Shown: positions 23,756 to 36,153 of the stretch, in pieces | Layout of the letters: every line of letters begins with the position of its first letter | Position numbering within the stretch: the stretch's first letter is position 1 | From: Membranipora membranacea | Taxonomy: Eukaryota > Bryozoa > Gymnolaemata > Cheilostomatida > Membraniporidae | DNA: 64,000 nucleotides | Assembly (NCBI GenBank): GCA_914767715.1 | Contig: OU612067.1 | Coordinates: 24,032,162-24,096,161 of the forward strand | Reading direction: 5' to 3' | Position numbers and translations under genes: made by a program | The notes under the pieces: model-generated | Databases searched by the model: none | Seen by the model: the letters and a program-made list of their open reading frames with translations, nothing else | What the model was told of the DNA's origin: nothing

Positions 23756-26100
23756 ATTAATCCGAGGATTCCAATATTCTGGATTTTGAATAAGGCCGAT
23801 AAGAGCTTGAACTGGTTGGAGTTTGATAAAGATTCGAGAGAGTTTTAATTTTTGATGTTGCCGTATGGCATGTTTTTTTTTTAGCAAAAGTGACCCTTAT
23901 TAAAACGGACGCTGACGGAGAATGAAAAGCCGCAGAGGCAAACGGTTTGCTGATTCGAGATAAGCAGAAGTTGCTCCTCCTCATGAGGTGAGTTAGAAGC
24001 AAATCTATTTTTTGATCTGAGCGAAAAAAAAGCGTGATACCCACCCTTGGTATTATTTTGAAAATTTCAAGTCAGCTTAATTACCGCCCTATTAATCCGA
24101 GGATTCCAATATTCTGGATTTTGAATAAGGCCGATAAGAGCTTGAACTGGTTGGAGTTTGATAAAGATTCGAGAGAGTTTTAATTTTTGATGTTGCCGTA
24201 TGGCATGTTTTTTTTTTAGCAAAAGTGACCCTAATTAAAACGGACGCTGACGGAGAATGAAAAGCCGCAGAGGCAAACGGTTTGCTGATTCGAGATAAGC
24301 AGAAGTTGCTCCTCCTCATGAGGTGAGTTAGAAGCAAATCTATTTTTTGATCTGAGCGAAAAAAAAGCGTGATACCCACCCTTGGTATTATTTTGAAAAT
24401 TTCAAGTCAGCTTAATTACCGCCCTATTAATCCGAGGATTCCAATATTCTGGATTTTGAATAAGGCCGATAAGAGCTTGAACTGGTTGGAGTTTGATAAA
24501 GATTCGAGAGAGTTTTAATTTTTGATGTTGCCGTATGGCATGTTTTTTTTTTAGCAAAAGTGACCCTAATTAAAACGGACGCTGACGGAGAATGAAAAGC
24601 CGCAGAGGCAAACGGTTTGCTGATTCGAGATAAGCAGAAGTTGCTCCTCCTCATGAGGTGAGTTAGAAGCAAATCTATTTTTTGATCTGAGCGAAAAAAA
24701 AGCGTGATACCCACCCTTGGTATTATTTTGAAAATTTCAAGTCAACTTAATTACCGCCCTGTTAATCCGAGGATTCCAATATTCTGGATTTTGAATAAGG
24801 CCGATAAGAGCTTGAACTGGTTGGAGTTTGATAAAGATTCGAGAGAGTTTTAATTTTTGATGTTGCCGTATGGCATGTTTTTTTTTTAGCAAAAGTGACC
24901 CTTATTAAAACGGACGCTGACGGAGAATGAAAAGCCGCAGAGGCAAACGGTTTGCTGATTCGAGATAAGCAAAAGTTGCTCCTCCTCATGAGGTGAGTTA
25001 GAAGCAAATCTATTTTTTGATCTGAGCGAAAAAAAAGCGTGATACCCACCCTTGGTATTATTTTGAAAATTTCAAGTCAGCTTAATTACCGCCCTATTAA
25101 TCCGAGGATTCCAATATTCTGGATTTTGAATAAGGCCGATAAGAGCTTGAACTGGTTGGAGTTTGATAAAGATTCGAGAGAGTTTTAATTTTTGATGTTG
25201 CCGTATGGCATGTTTTTTTTTTAGCAAAAGTGACCCTTATTAAAACGGACGCTGACGGAGAATGAAAAGCCGCAGAGGCAAACGGTTTGCTGATTCGAGA
25301 TAAGCAGAAGTTGCTCCTCCTCATGAGGTGTGTTAGAAGCAAATCTATTTTTTGATCTGAGCGAAAAAAAAGCGTGATACCCACCCTTGGTATTATTTTG
25401 AAAATTTCAAGTCAGCTTAATTACCGCCCTATTAATCCGAGGATTCCAATATTCTGGATTTTGAATAAGGCCGATAAGAGCTTGAACTGGTTGGAGTTTG
25501 ATAAAGATTCGAGAGAGTTTTAATTTTTGATGTTGCCGTATGGCATGTTTTTTTTTTAGCAAAAGTGACCCTAATTAAAACGGACGCTGACGGAGAATGA
25601 AAAGCCGCAGAGGCAAACGGTTTGCTGATTCGAGATAAGCAGAAGTTGCTCCTCCTCATGAGGTGAGTTAGAAGCAAATCTATTTTTTGATCTGAGCGAA
25701 AAAAAAGCGTGATACCCACCCTTGGTATTATTTTGAAAATTTCAAGTCAGCTTAATTACCGCCCTATTAATCCGAGGATACCAATATTCTGGATTTTGAA
25801 TAAGGCCGATAAGAGCTTGAACTGGTTGGAGTTTGATAAAGATTCGAGAGAGTTTTAATTTTTGATGTTGCCGTATGGCATGTTTTTTTTTTAGCAAAAG
25901 TGACCCTTATTAAAACGGACGCTGACGGAGAATGAAAAGCCGCAGAGGCAAACGGTTTGCTGATTCGAGATAAGCAGAAGTTGCTCCTCCTCATGAGGTG
26001 AGTTAGAAGCAATTCTATTTTTTGATCTGAGCGAAAAAAAAGCGTGATACCCACCCTTGGTATTATTTTGAAAATTTCAAGTCAGCTTAATTACCGCCCT

Positions 26101-27440
26101 ATTAATCCGAGGATTCCAATATTCTGGATTTTGAATAAGGCCGATAAGAGCTTGAACTGGTTGGAGTTTGATAAAGATTCGAGAGAGTTTTAATTTTTGA
26201 TGTTGCCGTATGGCATGTTTTTTTTTTAGCAAAAGTGACCCTTATTAAAACGGACGCTGACGGAGAATGAAAAGCCGCAGAGGCAAACGGTTTGCTGATT
26301 CGAGATAAGCAGAAGTTGCTCCTCCTCATGAGGTGAGTTAGAAGCAAATCTATTTTTTGATCTGAGCGAAAAAAAAGCGTGATACCCACCCTTGGTATTA
26401 TTTTGAAAATTTCAAGTCAGCTTAATTACCGCCCTATTAATCCGAGGATTCCAATATTCTGGATTTTGAATAAGGCCGATAAGAGCTTGAACTGGTTGGA
26501 GTTTGATAAAGATTCGAGAGAGTTTTAATTTTTGATGTTGCCGTATGGCATGTTTTTTTTTTAGCAAAAGTGACCCTTATTAAAACGGACGCTGACGGAG
26601 AATGAAAAGCCGCAGAGGCAAACGGTTTGCTGATTCGAGATAAGCAGAAGTTGCTCCTCCTCATGAGGTGAGTTAGAAGCAAATCTATTTTTTGATCTGA
26701 GCGAAAAAAAAGCGTGATACCCACCCTTGGTATTATTTTGAAAATTTCAAGTCAGCTTAATTACCGCCCTATTAATCCGAGGATTCCAGTATTCTGGATT
26801 TTGAATAAGGCCGATAAGAGCTTGAACTGGTTGGAGTTTGATAAAGATTCGAGAGAGTTTTAATTTTTGATGTTGCCATATGGCATGTTTTTTTTTTAGC
26901 AAAAGTGACCCTTATTAAAACGGACGCTGACGGAGAATGAAAAGCCGCAGAGGCAAACGGTTTGCTGATTCGAGATAAGCAGAAGTTGCTCCTCCTCATG
27001 AGGTGAGTTAGAAGCAAATCTATTTTTTGATCTGAGCGAAAAAAAAGCGTGATACCCACCCTTGGTATTATTTTGAAAATTTCAAGTCAGCTTAATTACC
27101 GCCCTATTAATCCGAGGATTCCAATATTCTGGATTTTGATTAAGGCCGATAAGAGCTTGAACTGGTTGGAGTTTGATAAAGATTCGAGAGAGTTTTAATT
27201 TTTGATGTTGCCGTATGGCATGTTTTTTTTTTAGCAAAAGTGACCCTAATTAAAACGGACGCTGACGGAGAATGAAAAGCTGCAGAGGCAAACGGTTTGC
27301 TGATTCGAGATAAGCAGAAGTTGCTCCTCCTCATGAGGTGAGTTAGAAGCAAATCTATTTTTTGATCTGAGCGAAAAAAAAGCGTGATACCCACCCTTGG
27401 TATTATTTTGAAAATTTCAAGTCAGCTTAATTACCGCCCT
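26101..27440 (+). repeat. Four-unit block S, copy 1
   Basis: Two plain units are followed by a unit with CCAGTATTC and GCCATATGG (26771) and a unit with TTTGATTAAGG, CTGCAG and CCCTAATT (27106). The block recurs 4020 bp (12 units) on at 30121-31460. A third partial copy (two plain units, then CCAGTATTC plus GCCATATGG) is at 32131-33135, at 2010 bp offset. Confidence 0.85.
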
Positions 27441-27775
27441 ATTAATCCGAGGATTCCAATATTCTGGATTTTGAATAAGGCCGATAAGAGCTTGAACTGG
27501 TTGGAGTTTGATAAAGATTCGAGAGAGTTTTAATTTTTGATGTTGCCGTATGGCATGTTTTTTTTTTAGCAAAAGTGACCCTTATTAAAACGGACGCTGA
27601 CGGAGAATGAAAAGCCGCAGAGGCAAACGGTTTGCTGATTCGAGATAAGCAGAAGTTGCTCCTCCTCATGAGGTGAGTTAGAAGCAAATCTATTTTTTGA
27701 TCTGAGCGAAAAAAAAGCGTGATACCCACCCTTGGTATTATTTTGAAAATTTCAAGTCAGCTTAATTACCGCCCT

Positions 27776-29450
27776 ATTAATCCGAGGATTCCAATATTCT
27801 GGATTTTGAATAAGGCCGATAAGAGCTTGAACTGGTTGGAGTTTGATAAAGATTCGAGAGAGTTTTGATTTTTGATGTTGCCGTATGGCATGTTTTTTTT
27901 TAGCAAAAGTGACCCTAATTAAAACGGACGCTGACGGAGAATGAAAAGCCGCAGAGGCAAACGGTTTGCTGATTCGAGATAAGCAGAAGTTGCTCCTCCT
28001 CATGAGGTGAGTTAGAAGCAAATCTATTTTTTGATCTGAGCGAAAAAAAAGCGTGATACCCACCCTCGGTATTATTTTGAAAATTTCAAGTCAGCTTAAT
28101 TACCGCCCTATTAATCCGAGGATTCCAATGTTCTGGATTTTGAATAAGGCCGATAAGAGCTTGGACTGGTTGGAGTTTGATAAAGATTCGAGAGAGTTTT
28201 GATTTTTGATGTTGCCGTATGGCATGTTTTTTTTTTAGCAAAAGTGACCCTTATTAAAACGGACGCTGACGGAGAATGAAAAGCCGCAGAGGCAAACGGT
28301 TTGCTGATTCGAGATAAGCAGAAGTTGCTCCTCCTCATGAGGTGAGTAAGAAGCAATTCTATTTTTTGATCTGAGCGAAAAAAAAGCGTGATACCCACCC
28401 TTGGTATTATTTTGAAAATTTCAAGTCAGCTTAATTACCGCCCTATTAATCCGAGGATTCCAATATTCTGGATTTTGAATAAGGCCGATAAGAGCTTAAA
28501 CTGGTTGGAGTTTGATAAAGATTCGAGAGAGTTTTAATTTTCGATGTTGCCGTATGGCATGTTTTTTTTTTAGCAAAAGTGACCCTAATTAAAACGGACG
28601 CTGACGGAGAATGAAAAGCCGCAGAGGCAAACGGTTTGCTGATTCGAGATAAGCAGAAGTTGCTCCTCCTCATGAGGTGAATTAGAAGCAAATCTATTTT
28701 TTGATCTGAGCGAAAAAAAAGCGTGATACCCACCCTTGGTATTATTTTGAAAATTTCAAGTCAGCTTAATTACCGCCCTATTAATCCGAGGATTCCAATA
28801 TTCTGGATTTTGAATAAGGCCGATAAGAGCTTGAACTGGTTGGAGTTTGATAAAGATTCGAGAGAGTTTTAATTTTTGATGTTGCCGTATGGCATGTTTT
28901 TTTTTAGCAAAAGTGACCCTTATTAAAACGGACGCTGACGGAGAATGAAAAGCCGCAGAGGCAAACGGTTTGCTGATTCGAGATAAGCAGATGTTGCTCC
29001 TCCTCATGAGGTGAGTTAGAAGCAAATCTATTTTTTGATCTGAGCGAAAAAAAAGCGTGATACCCACCCTTGGTATTATTTTGAAAATTTCAAGTCAGCT
29101 TAATTACCGCCCTATTAATCCGAGGATTCCAATATTCTGGATTTTGAATAAGGCCGATAAGAGCTTGAACTGGTTGGAGTTTGATAAAGATTCGAGACAG
29201 TTTTAATTTTTGATGTTGCCCTATGGCATTTTTTTACTATTTAGCAAAAGTGAACCTTATTAAAACGGACGCTGACGGAGAATGAAAAGCCGCAGAGGCA
29301 AACGGTTTGCTGATTCGAGATAAGCAGAAGTTGCTCCTCCTCATGAGGTGAGTTAGAAGCAAATCTATTTTTTGATCTGAGCGAAAAAAAAGCGTGATAC
29401 CCACCCTTGGTATTATTTTGAAAATTTCAAGTCAGCTTAATTACCGCCCT
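27776..29450 (+). repeat. Five-unit block T, copy 1
   Basis: Marker order: GTTTTGATTT with T9 and CCCTCGG (27776); AATGTTCTGG, GGACTGG and GTTTTGATTT (28110); CTTAAACTGG, TTCGATG and GTGAATTAG (28445); GCAGATG (28780); CCCTATGGC with an interrupted T tract containing ACTA, and GTGAACC (29114). The whole order recurs at 33806-35481, offset 6030 to 6031 bp. Private changes here are GAGTAAGAAGCAATTC near 28346 and GAGACAG near 29195. Confidence 0.9.
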
Positions 29451-30120
29451 ATTAATCCGAGGATTCCAATATTCTGGATTTTGAATAAGGCCGATAAGAG
29501 CTTGAACTGGTTGGAGTTTGATAAAGATTCGAGAGAGTTTTAATTTTTGATGTTGCCGTATGGCATGTTTTTTTTTTAGCAAAAGTGACCCTTATTAAAA
29601 CGGACGCTGACGGAGAATGAAAAGCCGCAGAGGCAAACGGTTTGCTGATTCGAGATAAGCAGAAGTTGCTCCTCCTCATGAGGTGAGTTAGAAGCAAATC
29701 TATTTTTTGATCTGAGCGAAAAAAAAGCGTGATACCCACCCTTGGTATTAATTTGAAAATTTCAAGTCAGCTTAATTACCGCCCTATTAATCCGAGGATT
29801 CCAATATTCTGGATTTTGAATAAGGCCGATAAGAGCTTGAACTGGTTGGAGTTTGATAAAGATTCGAGAGAGTTTTAATTTTTGATGTTGCCGTATGGCA
29901 TGTTTTTTTTTTAGCAAAAGTGACCCTTATTAAAACGGACGCTGACGGAGAATGAAAAGGCGCAGAGGCAAACGGTTTGCTGATTCGAGATGAGCAGAAG
30001 TTGCTCCTCCTCATGAGGTGAGTTAGAAGCAAATCTATTTTTTGATCTGAGCGAAAAAAAAGCGTGATACCCACCCTTGGTATTATTTTGAAAATTTCAA
30101 GTCAGCTTAATTACCGCCCT

Positions 30121-31460
30121 ATTAATCCGAGGATTCCAATATTCTGGATTTTGAATAAGGCCGATAAGAGCTTGAACTGGTTGGAGTTTGATAAAGATTC
30201 GAGAGAGTTTTAATTTTTGATGTTGCCGTATGGCATGTTTTTTTTTTAGCAAAAGTGACCCTTATTAAAACGGACGCTGACGGAGAATGAAAAGCCGCAG
30301 AGGCAAACGGTTTGCTGATTCGAGATAAGCAGAAGTTGCTCCTCCTCATGAGGTGAGTTAGAAGCAAATCTATTTTTTGATCTGAGCGAAAAAAAAGCGT
30401 GATACCCACCCTTGGTATTATTTTGAAAATTTCAAGTCAGCTTAATTACCGCCCTATTAATCCGAGGATTCCAATATTCTGGATTTTGAATAAGGCCGAT
30501 AAGAGCTTGAACTGGTTGGAGTTTGATAAAGATTCGAGAGAGTTTTAATTTTTGATGTTGCCGTATGGCATGTTTTTTTTTTAGCAAAAGTGACCCTTAT
30601 TAAAACGGACGCTGACGGAGAATGAAAAGCCGCAGAGGCAAACGGTTTGCTGATTCGAGATAAGCAGAAGTTGCTCCTCCTCATGAGGTGAGTTAGAAGC
30701 AAATCTATTTTTTGATCTGAGCGAAAAAAAAGCGTGATACCCACCCTTGGTATTATTTTGAAAATTTCAAGTCAGCTTAATTACCGCCCTATTAATCCGA
30801 GGATTCCAGTATTCTGGATTTTGAATAAGGCCGATAAGAGCTTGAACTGGTTGGAGTTTGATAAAGATTCGAGAGAGTTTTAATTTTTGATGTTGCCATA
30901 TGGCATGTTTTTTTTTTAGCAAAAGTGACCCTTATTAAAACGGACGCTGACGGAGAATGAAAAGCCGCAGAGGCAAACGGTTTGCTGATTCGAGATAAGC
31001 AGAAGTTGCTCCTCCTCATGAGGTGAGTTAGAAGCAAATCTATTTTTTGATCTGAGCGAAAAAAAAGCGTGATACCCACCCTTGGTATTATTTTGAAAAT
31101 TTCAAGTCAGCTTAATTACCGCCCTATTAATCCGAGGATTCCAATATTCTGGATTTTGATTAAGGCCGATAAGAGCTTGAACTGGTTGGAGTTTGATAAA
31201 GATTCGAGAGAGTTTTAATTTTTGATGTTGCCGTATGGCATGTTTTTTTTTTAGCAAAAGTGACCCTAATTAAAACGGACGCTGACGGAGAATGAAAAGC
31301 TGCAGAGGCAAACGGTTTGCTGATTCGAGATAAGCAGAAGTTGCTCCTCCTCATGAGGTGAGTTAGAAGCAAATCTATTTTTTGATCTGAGCGAAAAAAA
31401 AGCGTGATACCCACCCTTGGTATTAATTTGAAAATTTCAAGTCAGCTTAATTACCGCCCT
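30121..31460 (+). repeat. Four-unit block S, copy 2
   Basis: Identical marker order to 26101-27440. The last unit ends GGTATTAATTTG, a variant seen also at the end of the unit at 29451. In both places the next unit has GGCGCAG plus GATGAGC (29786 and 31461), so a shorter 1675-bp-offset duplication overlaps this block. Confidence 0.85.
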
Positions 31461-33805
31461 ATTAATCCGAGGATTCCAATATTCTGGATTTTGAATAAGG
31501 CCGATAAGAGCTTGAACTGGTTGGAGTTTGATAAAGATTCGAGAGAGTTTTAATTTTTGATGTTGCCGTATGGCATGTTTTTTTTTTAGCAAAAGTGACC
31601 CTTATTAAAACGGACGCTGACGGAGAATGAAAAGGCGCAGAGGCAAACGGTTTGCTGATTCGAGATGAGCAGAAGTTGCTCCTCCTCATGAGGTGAGTTA
31701 GAAGCAAATCTATTTTTTGATCTGAGCGAAAAAAAAGCGTGATACCCACCCTTGGTATTATTTTGAAAATTTCAAGTCAGCTTAATTACCGCCCTATTAA
31801 TCCGAGGATTCCAATATTCTGGATTTTGAATAAGGCCGATAAGAGCTTGAACTGGTTGGAGTTTGATAAAGATTCGAGAGTGTTTTAATTTTTGATGTTG
31901 CCGTATGGCATGTTTTTTTTTTAGCAAAAGTGTCCCTTATTAAAACGGACGCTGACGGAGAATGAAAAGCCGCAGAGGCAAACGGTTTGCTGATTCGAGA
32001 TAAGCAGAAGTTGCTCCTCCTCATGAGGTGAGTTAGAAGCAAATCTATTTTTTGATCTGAGCGAAAAAAAAGCGTGATACCCACCCTTGGTATTATTTTG
32101 AAAATTTCAAGTCAGCTTAATTACCGCCCTATTAATCCGAGGATTCCAATATTCTGGATTTTGAATAAGGCCGATAAGAGCTTGAACTGGTTGGAGTTTG
32201 ATAAAGATTCGAGAGAGTTTTAATTTTTGATGTTGCCGTATGGCATGTTTTTTTTTTAGCAAAAGTGACCCTTATTAAAACGGACGCTGACGGAGAATGA
32301 AAAGCCGCAGAGGCAAACGGTTTGCTGATTCGAGATAAGCAGAAGTTGCTCCTCCTCATGAGGTGAGTTAGAAGCAAATCTATTTTTTGATCTGAGCGAA
32401 AAAAAAGCGTGATACCCACCCTTGGGATTATTTTGAAAATTTCAAGTCAGCTTAATTACCGCCCTATTAATCCGAGGATTCCAATATTCTGGATTTTGAA
32501 TAAGGCCGATAAGAGCTTGAACTGGTTGGAGTTTGATAAAGATTCGAGAGAGTTTTAATTTTTGATGTTGCCGTATGGCATGTTTTTTTTTTAGCAAAAG
32601 TGACCCTTATTAAAACGGACGCTGACGGAGAATGAAAAGCCGCAGAGGCAAACGGTTTGCTGATTCGAGATAAGCAGAAGTTGCTCCTCCTCATGAGGTG
32701 AGTTAGAAGCAAATCTATTTTTTGATCTGAGCGAAAAAAAAGCGTGATACCCACCCTTGGTATTATTTTGAAAATTTCAAGTCAGCTTAATTACCGCCCT
32801 ATTAATCCGAGGATTCCAGTATTCTGGATTTTGAATAAGGCCGATAAGAGCTTGAACTGGTTGGAGTTTGATAAAGATTCGAGAGAGTTTTAATTTTTGA
32901 TGTTGCCATATGGCATGTTTTTTTTTTAGCAAAAGTGACCCTTATTAAAACGGACGCTGACGGAGAATGAAAAGCCGCAGAGGCAAACGGTTTGCTGATT
33001 CGAGATAAGCAGAAGTTGCTCCTCCTCATGAGGTGAGTTAGAAGCAAATCTATTTTTTGATCTGAGCGAAAAAAAAGCGTGATACCCACCCTTGGTATTA
33101 TTTTGAAAATTTCAAGTCAGCTTAATTACCGCCCTATTAATCCGAGGATTCCAATATTCTGGATTTTGAATAAGGCCGATAAGAGCTTGAACTGGTTGGA
33201 GTTTGATAAAGATTCGAGAGAGTTTTAATTTTTGATGTTGCCGTATGGCATGTTTTTTTTTTAGCAAAAGTGACCCTTATTAAAACGGACGCTGACGGAG
33301 AATGAAAAGCCGCAGAGGCAAACGGTTTGCTGATTCGAGATAAGCAGAAGTTGCTCCTCCTCATGAGGTGAGTTAGAAGCAAATCTATTTTTTGATCTGA
33401 GCGAAAAAAAAGCGTGATACCCACCCTTGGTATTATTTTGAAAATTTCAAGTCAGCTTAATTACCGCCCTATTAATCCGAGGATTCCAATATTCTGGATT
33501 TTGAATAAGGCCGATAAGAGCTTGAACTGGTTGGAGTTTGATAAAGATTCGAGAGAGTTTTAATTTTTGATGTTGCCGTATGGCATGTTTTTTTTTTAGC
33601 AAAAGTGACCCTTATTAAAACGGACGCTGACGGAGAATGAAAAGCCGCAGAGGCAAACGGTTTGCTGATTCGAGATAAGCAGAAGTTGCTCCTCCTCATG
33701 AGGTGAGTTAGAAGCAAATCTATTTTTTGATCTGAGCGAAAAAAAAGCGTGATACCCACCCTTGGTATTATTTTGAAAATTTCAAGTCAGCTTAATTACC
33801 GCCCT

Positions 33806-35481
33806 ATTAATCCGAGGATTCCAATATTCTGGATTTTGAATAAGGCCGATAAGAGCTTGAACTGGTTGGAGTTTGATAAAGATTCGAGAGAGTTTTGATT
33901 TTTGATGTTGCCGTATGGCATGTTTTTTTTTAGCAAAAGTGACCCTAATTAAAACGGACGCTGACGGAGAATGAAAAGCCGCAGAGGCAAACGGTTTGCT
34001 GATTCGAGATAAGCAGAAGTTGCTCCTCCTCATGAGGTGAGTTAGAAGCAAATCTATTTTTTGATCTGAGCGAAAAAAAAGCGTGATACCCACCCTCGGT
34101 ATTATTTTGAAAATTTCAAGTCAGCTTAATTACCGCCCTATTAATCCGAGGATTCCAATGTTCTGGATTTTGAATAAGGCCGATAAGAGCTTGGACTGGT
34201 TGGAGTTTGATAAAGATTCGAGAGAGTTTTGATTTTTGATGTTGCCGTATGGCATGTTTTTTTTTTAGCAAAAGTGACCCTTATTAAAACGGACGCTGAC
34301 GGAGAATGAAAAGCCGCAGAGGCAAACGGTTTGCTGATTCGAGATAAGCAGAAGTTGCTCCTCCTCATGAGGTGAGTTAGAAGCAAATCTATTTTTTGAT
34401 CTGAGCGAAAAAAAAGCGTGATACCCACCCTTGGTATTATTTTGAAAATTTCAAGTCAGCTTAATTACCGCCCTATTAATCCGAGGATTCCAATATTCTG
34501 GATTTTGAATAAGGCCGATAAGAGCTTAAACTGGTTGGAGTTTGATAAAGATTCGAGAGAGTTTTAATTTTCGATGTTGCCGTATGGCATGTTTTTTTTT
34601 TAGCAAAAGTGACCCTAATTAAAACGGACGCTGACGGAGAATGAAAAGCCGCAGAGGCAAACGGTTTGCTGATTCGAGATAAGCAGAAGTTGCTCCTCCT
34701 CATGAGGTGAATTAGAAGCAAATCTATTTTTTGATCTGAGCGAAAAAAAAGCGTGATACCCACCCTTGGTATTATTTTGAAAATTTCAAGTCAGCTTAAT
34801 TACCGCCCTATTAATCCGAGGATTCCAATATTCTGGATTTTGAATAAGGCCGATAAGAGCTTGAACTGGTTGGAGTTTGATAAAGATTCGAGAGAGTTTT
34901 AATTTTTGATGTTGCCGTATGGCATGTTTTTTTTTTAGCAAAAGTGACCCTTATTAAAACGGACACTGACGGAGAATGAAAAGCCGCAGAGGCAAACGGT
35001 TTGCTGATTCGAGATAAGCAGATGTTGCTCCTCCTCATGAGGTGAGTTAGAAGCAAATCTATTTTTTGATCTGAGCGAAAAAAAAGCGTGATACCCACCC
35101 TTGGTATTATTTTGAAAATTTCAAGTCAGCTTAATTACCGCCCTATTAATCCGAGGATTCCAATATTCTGGATTTTGAATAAGGCCGATAAGAGCTTGAA
35201 CTGGTTGGAGTTTGATAAAGATTCGAGAGAGTTTTAATTTTTGATGTTGCCCTATGGCATTTTTTTACTATTTAGCAAAAGTGAACCTTATTAAAACGGA
35301 CGCTGACGGAGAATGAAAAGCCGCAGAGGCAAACGGTTTGCTGATTCGAGATAAGCAGAAGTTGCTCCTCCTCATGAGGTGAGTTAGAAGCAAATCTATT
35401 TTTTGATCTGAGCGAAAAAAAAGCGTGATACCCACCCTTGGTATTATTTTGAAAATTTCAAGTCAGCTTAATTACCGCCCT
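33806..35481 (+). repeat. Five-unit block T, copy 2
   Basis: It matches 27776-29450 in all ordered markers. The one-base larger offset at the right end comes from T10 here against T9 in the fourth unit. A private GGACACTGACGG lies near 34963. The two copies differ by only a few bases over 1.67 kb, which suggests a recent segmental duplication of about 18 units. Confidence 0.9.
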
Positions 35482-36153
35482 ATTAATCCGAGGATTCCAA
35501 TATTCTGGATTTTGAATAAGGCCGATAAGAGCTTGAACTGGTTGGAGTTTGATAAAGATTCGAGAGAGTTTTAATTTTTGATGTTGCCGTATGGCATGTG
35601 TTTTTTTTTTAGCAAAAGTGACCCTAATTAAAACGGACGCTGACGGAGAATGAAAAGCCGCAGAGGCAAACGGTTTGCTGATTCGAGATAAGCAGAAGTT
35701 GCTCCTCCTCATGAGGTGAGTTAGAAGCAAATCTATTTTTTGATCTGAGCGAAGAAAAAGCGTGATACCCACCCTTGGTATTATTTTGAAAATTTCAAGT
35801 CAGCTTAGTTACCGCCCTATTAATCCGAGGATTCCAATATTCTGGATTTTGAATAAGGCCGATAACAGCTTGAACTGGTTGGAGTTTGATAAAGATTCCA
35901 GAGAGTTTTAATTTTTGATGTTGCCGTATGGCATGTTTTTTTTTTAGCAAAAGTGACCCTTTTTAAAACGGACGCTGACGGAGAACGAAAAGCCGCAGAG
36001 GCAAACGGTTTGCTGATTTGAGATAAGCAGAAGTTGCTCCTCCTCATGAGGTGAGTTAGAAGCAAATCTATTTTTTGATCTGAGCGAAAAAAAAGCGTGA
36101 TACCCACCCTTGGTATTATTTTGAAAATTTCAAGTCAGCTTAATTACCGCCCT
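35482..36153 (+). repeat. Two divergent units before the 7-unit repeat
   Basis: The unit at 35482 is 337 bp, with CATGTGTTT preceding a long T run and GAAGAAAAAGCG interrupting the A tract. The unit at 35819 has GATAACAGC, ATTCCAGAG, CCCTTTTTAA, GAACGAAAAG and GATTTGAG. These are among the most changed units left of 42 kb and mark the junction of two domains. Confidence 0.8.
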
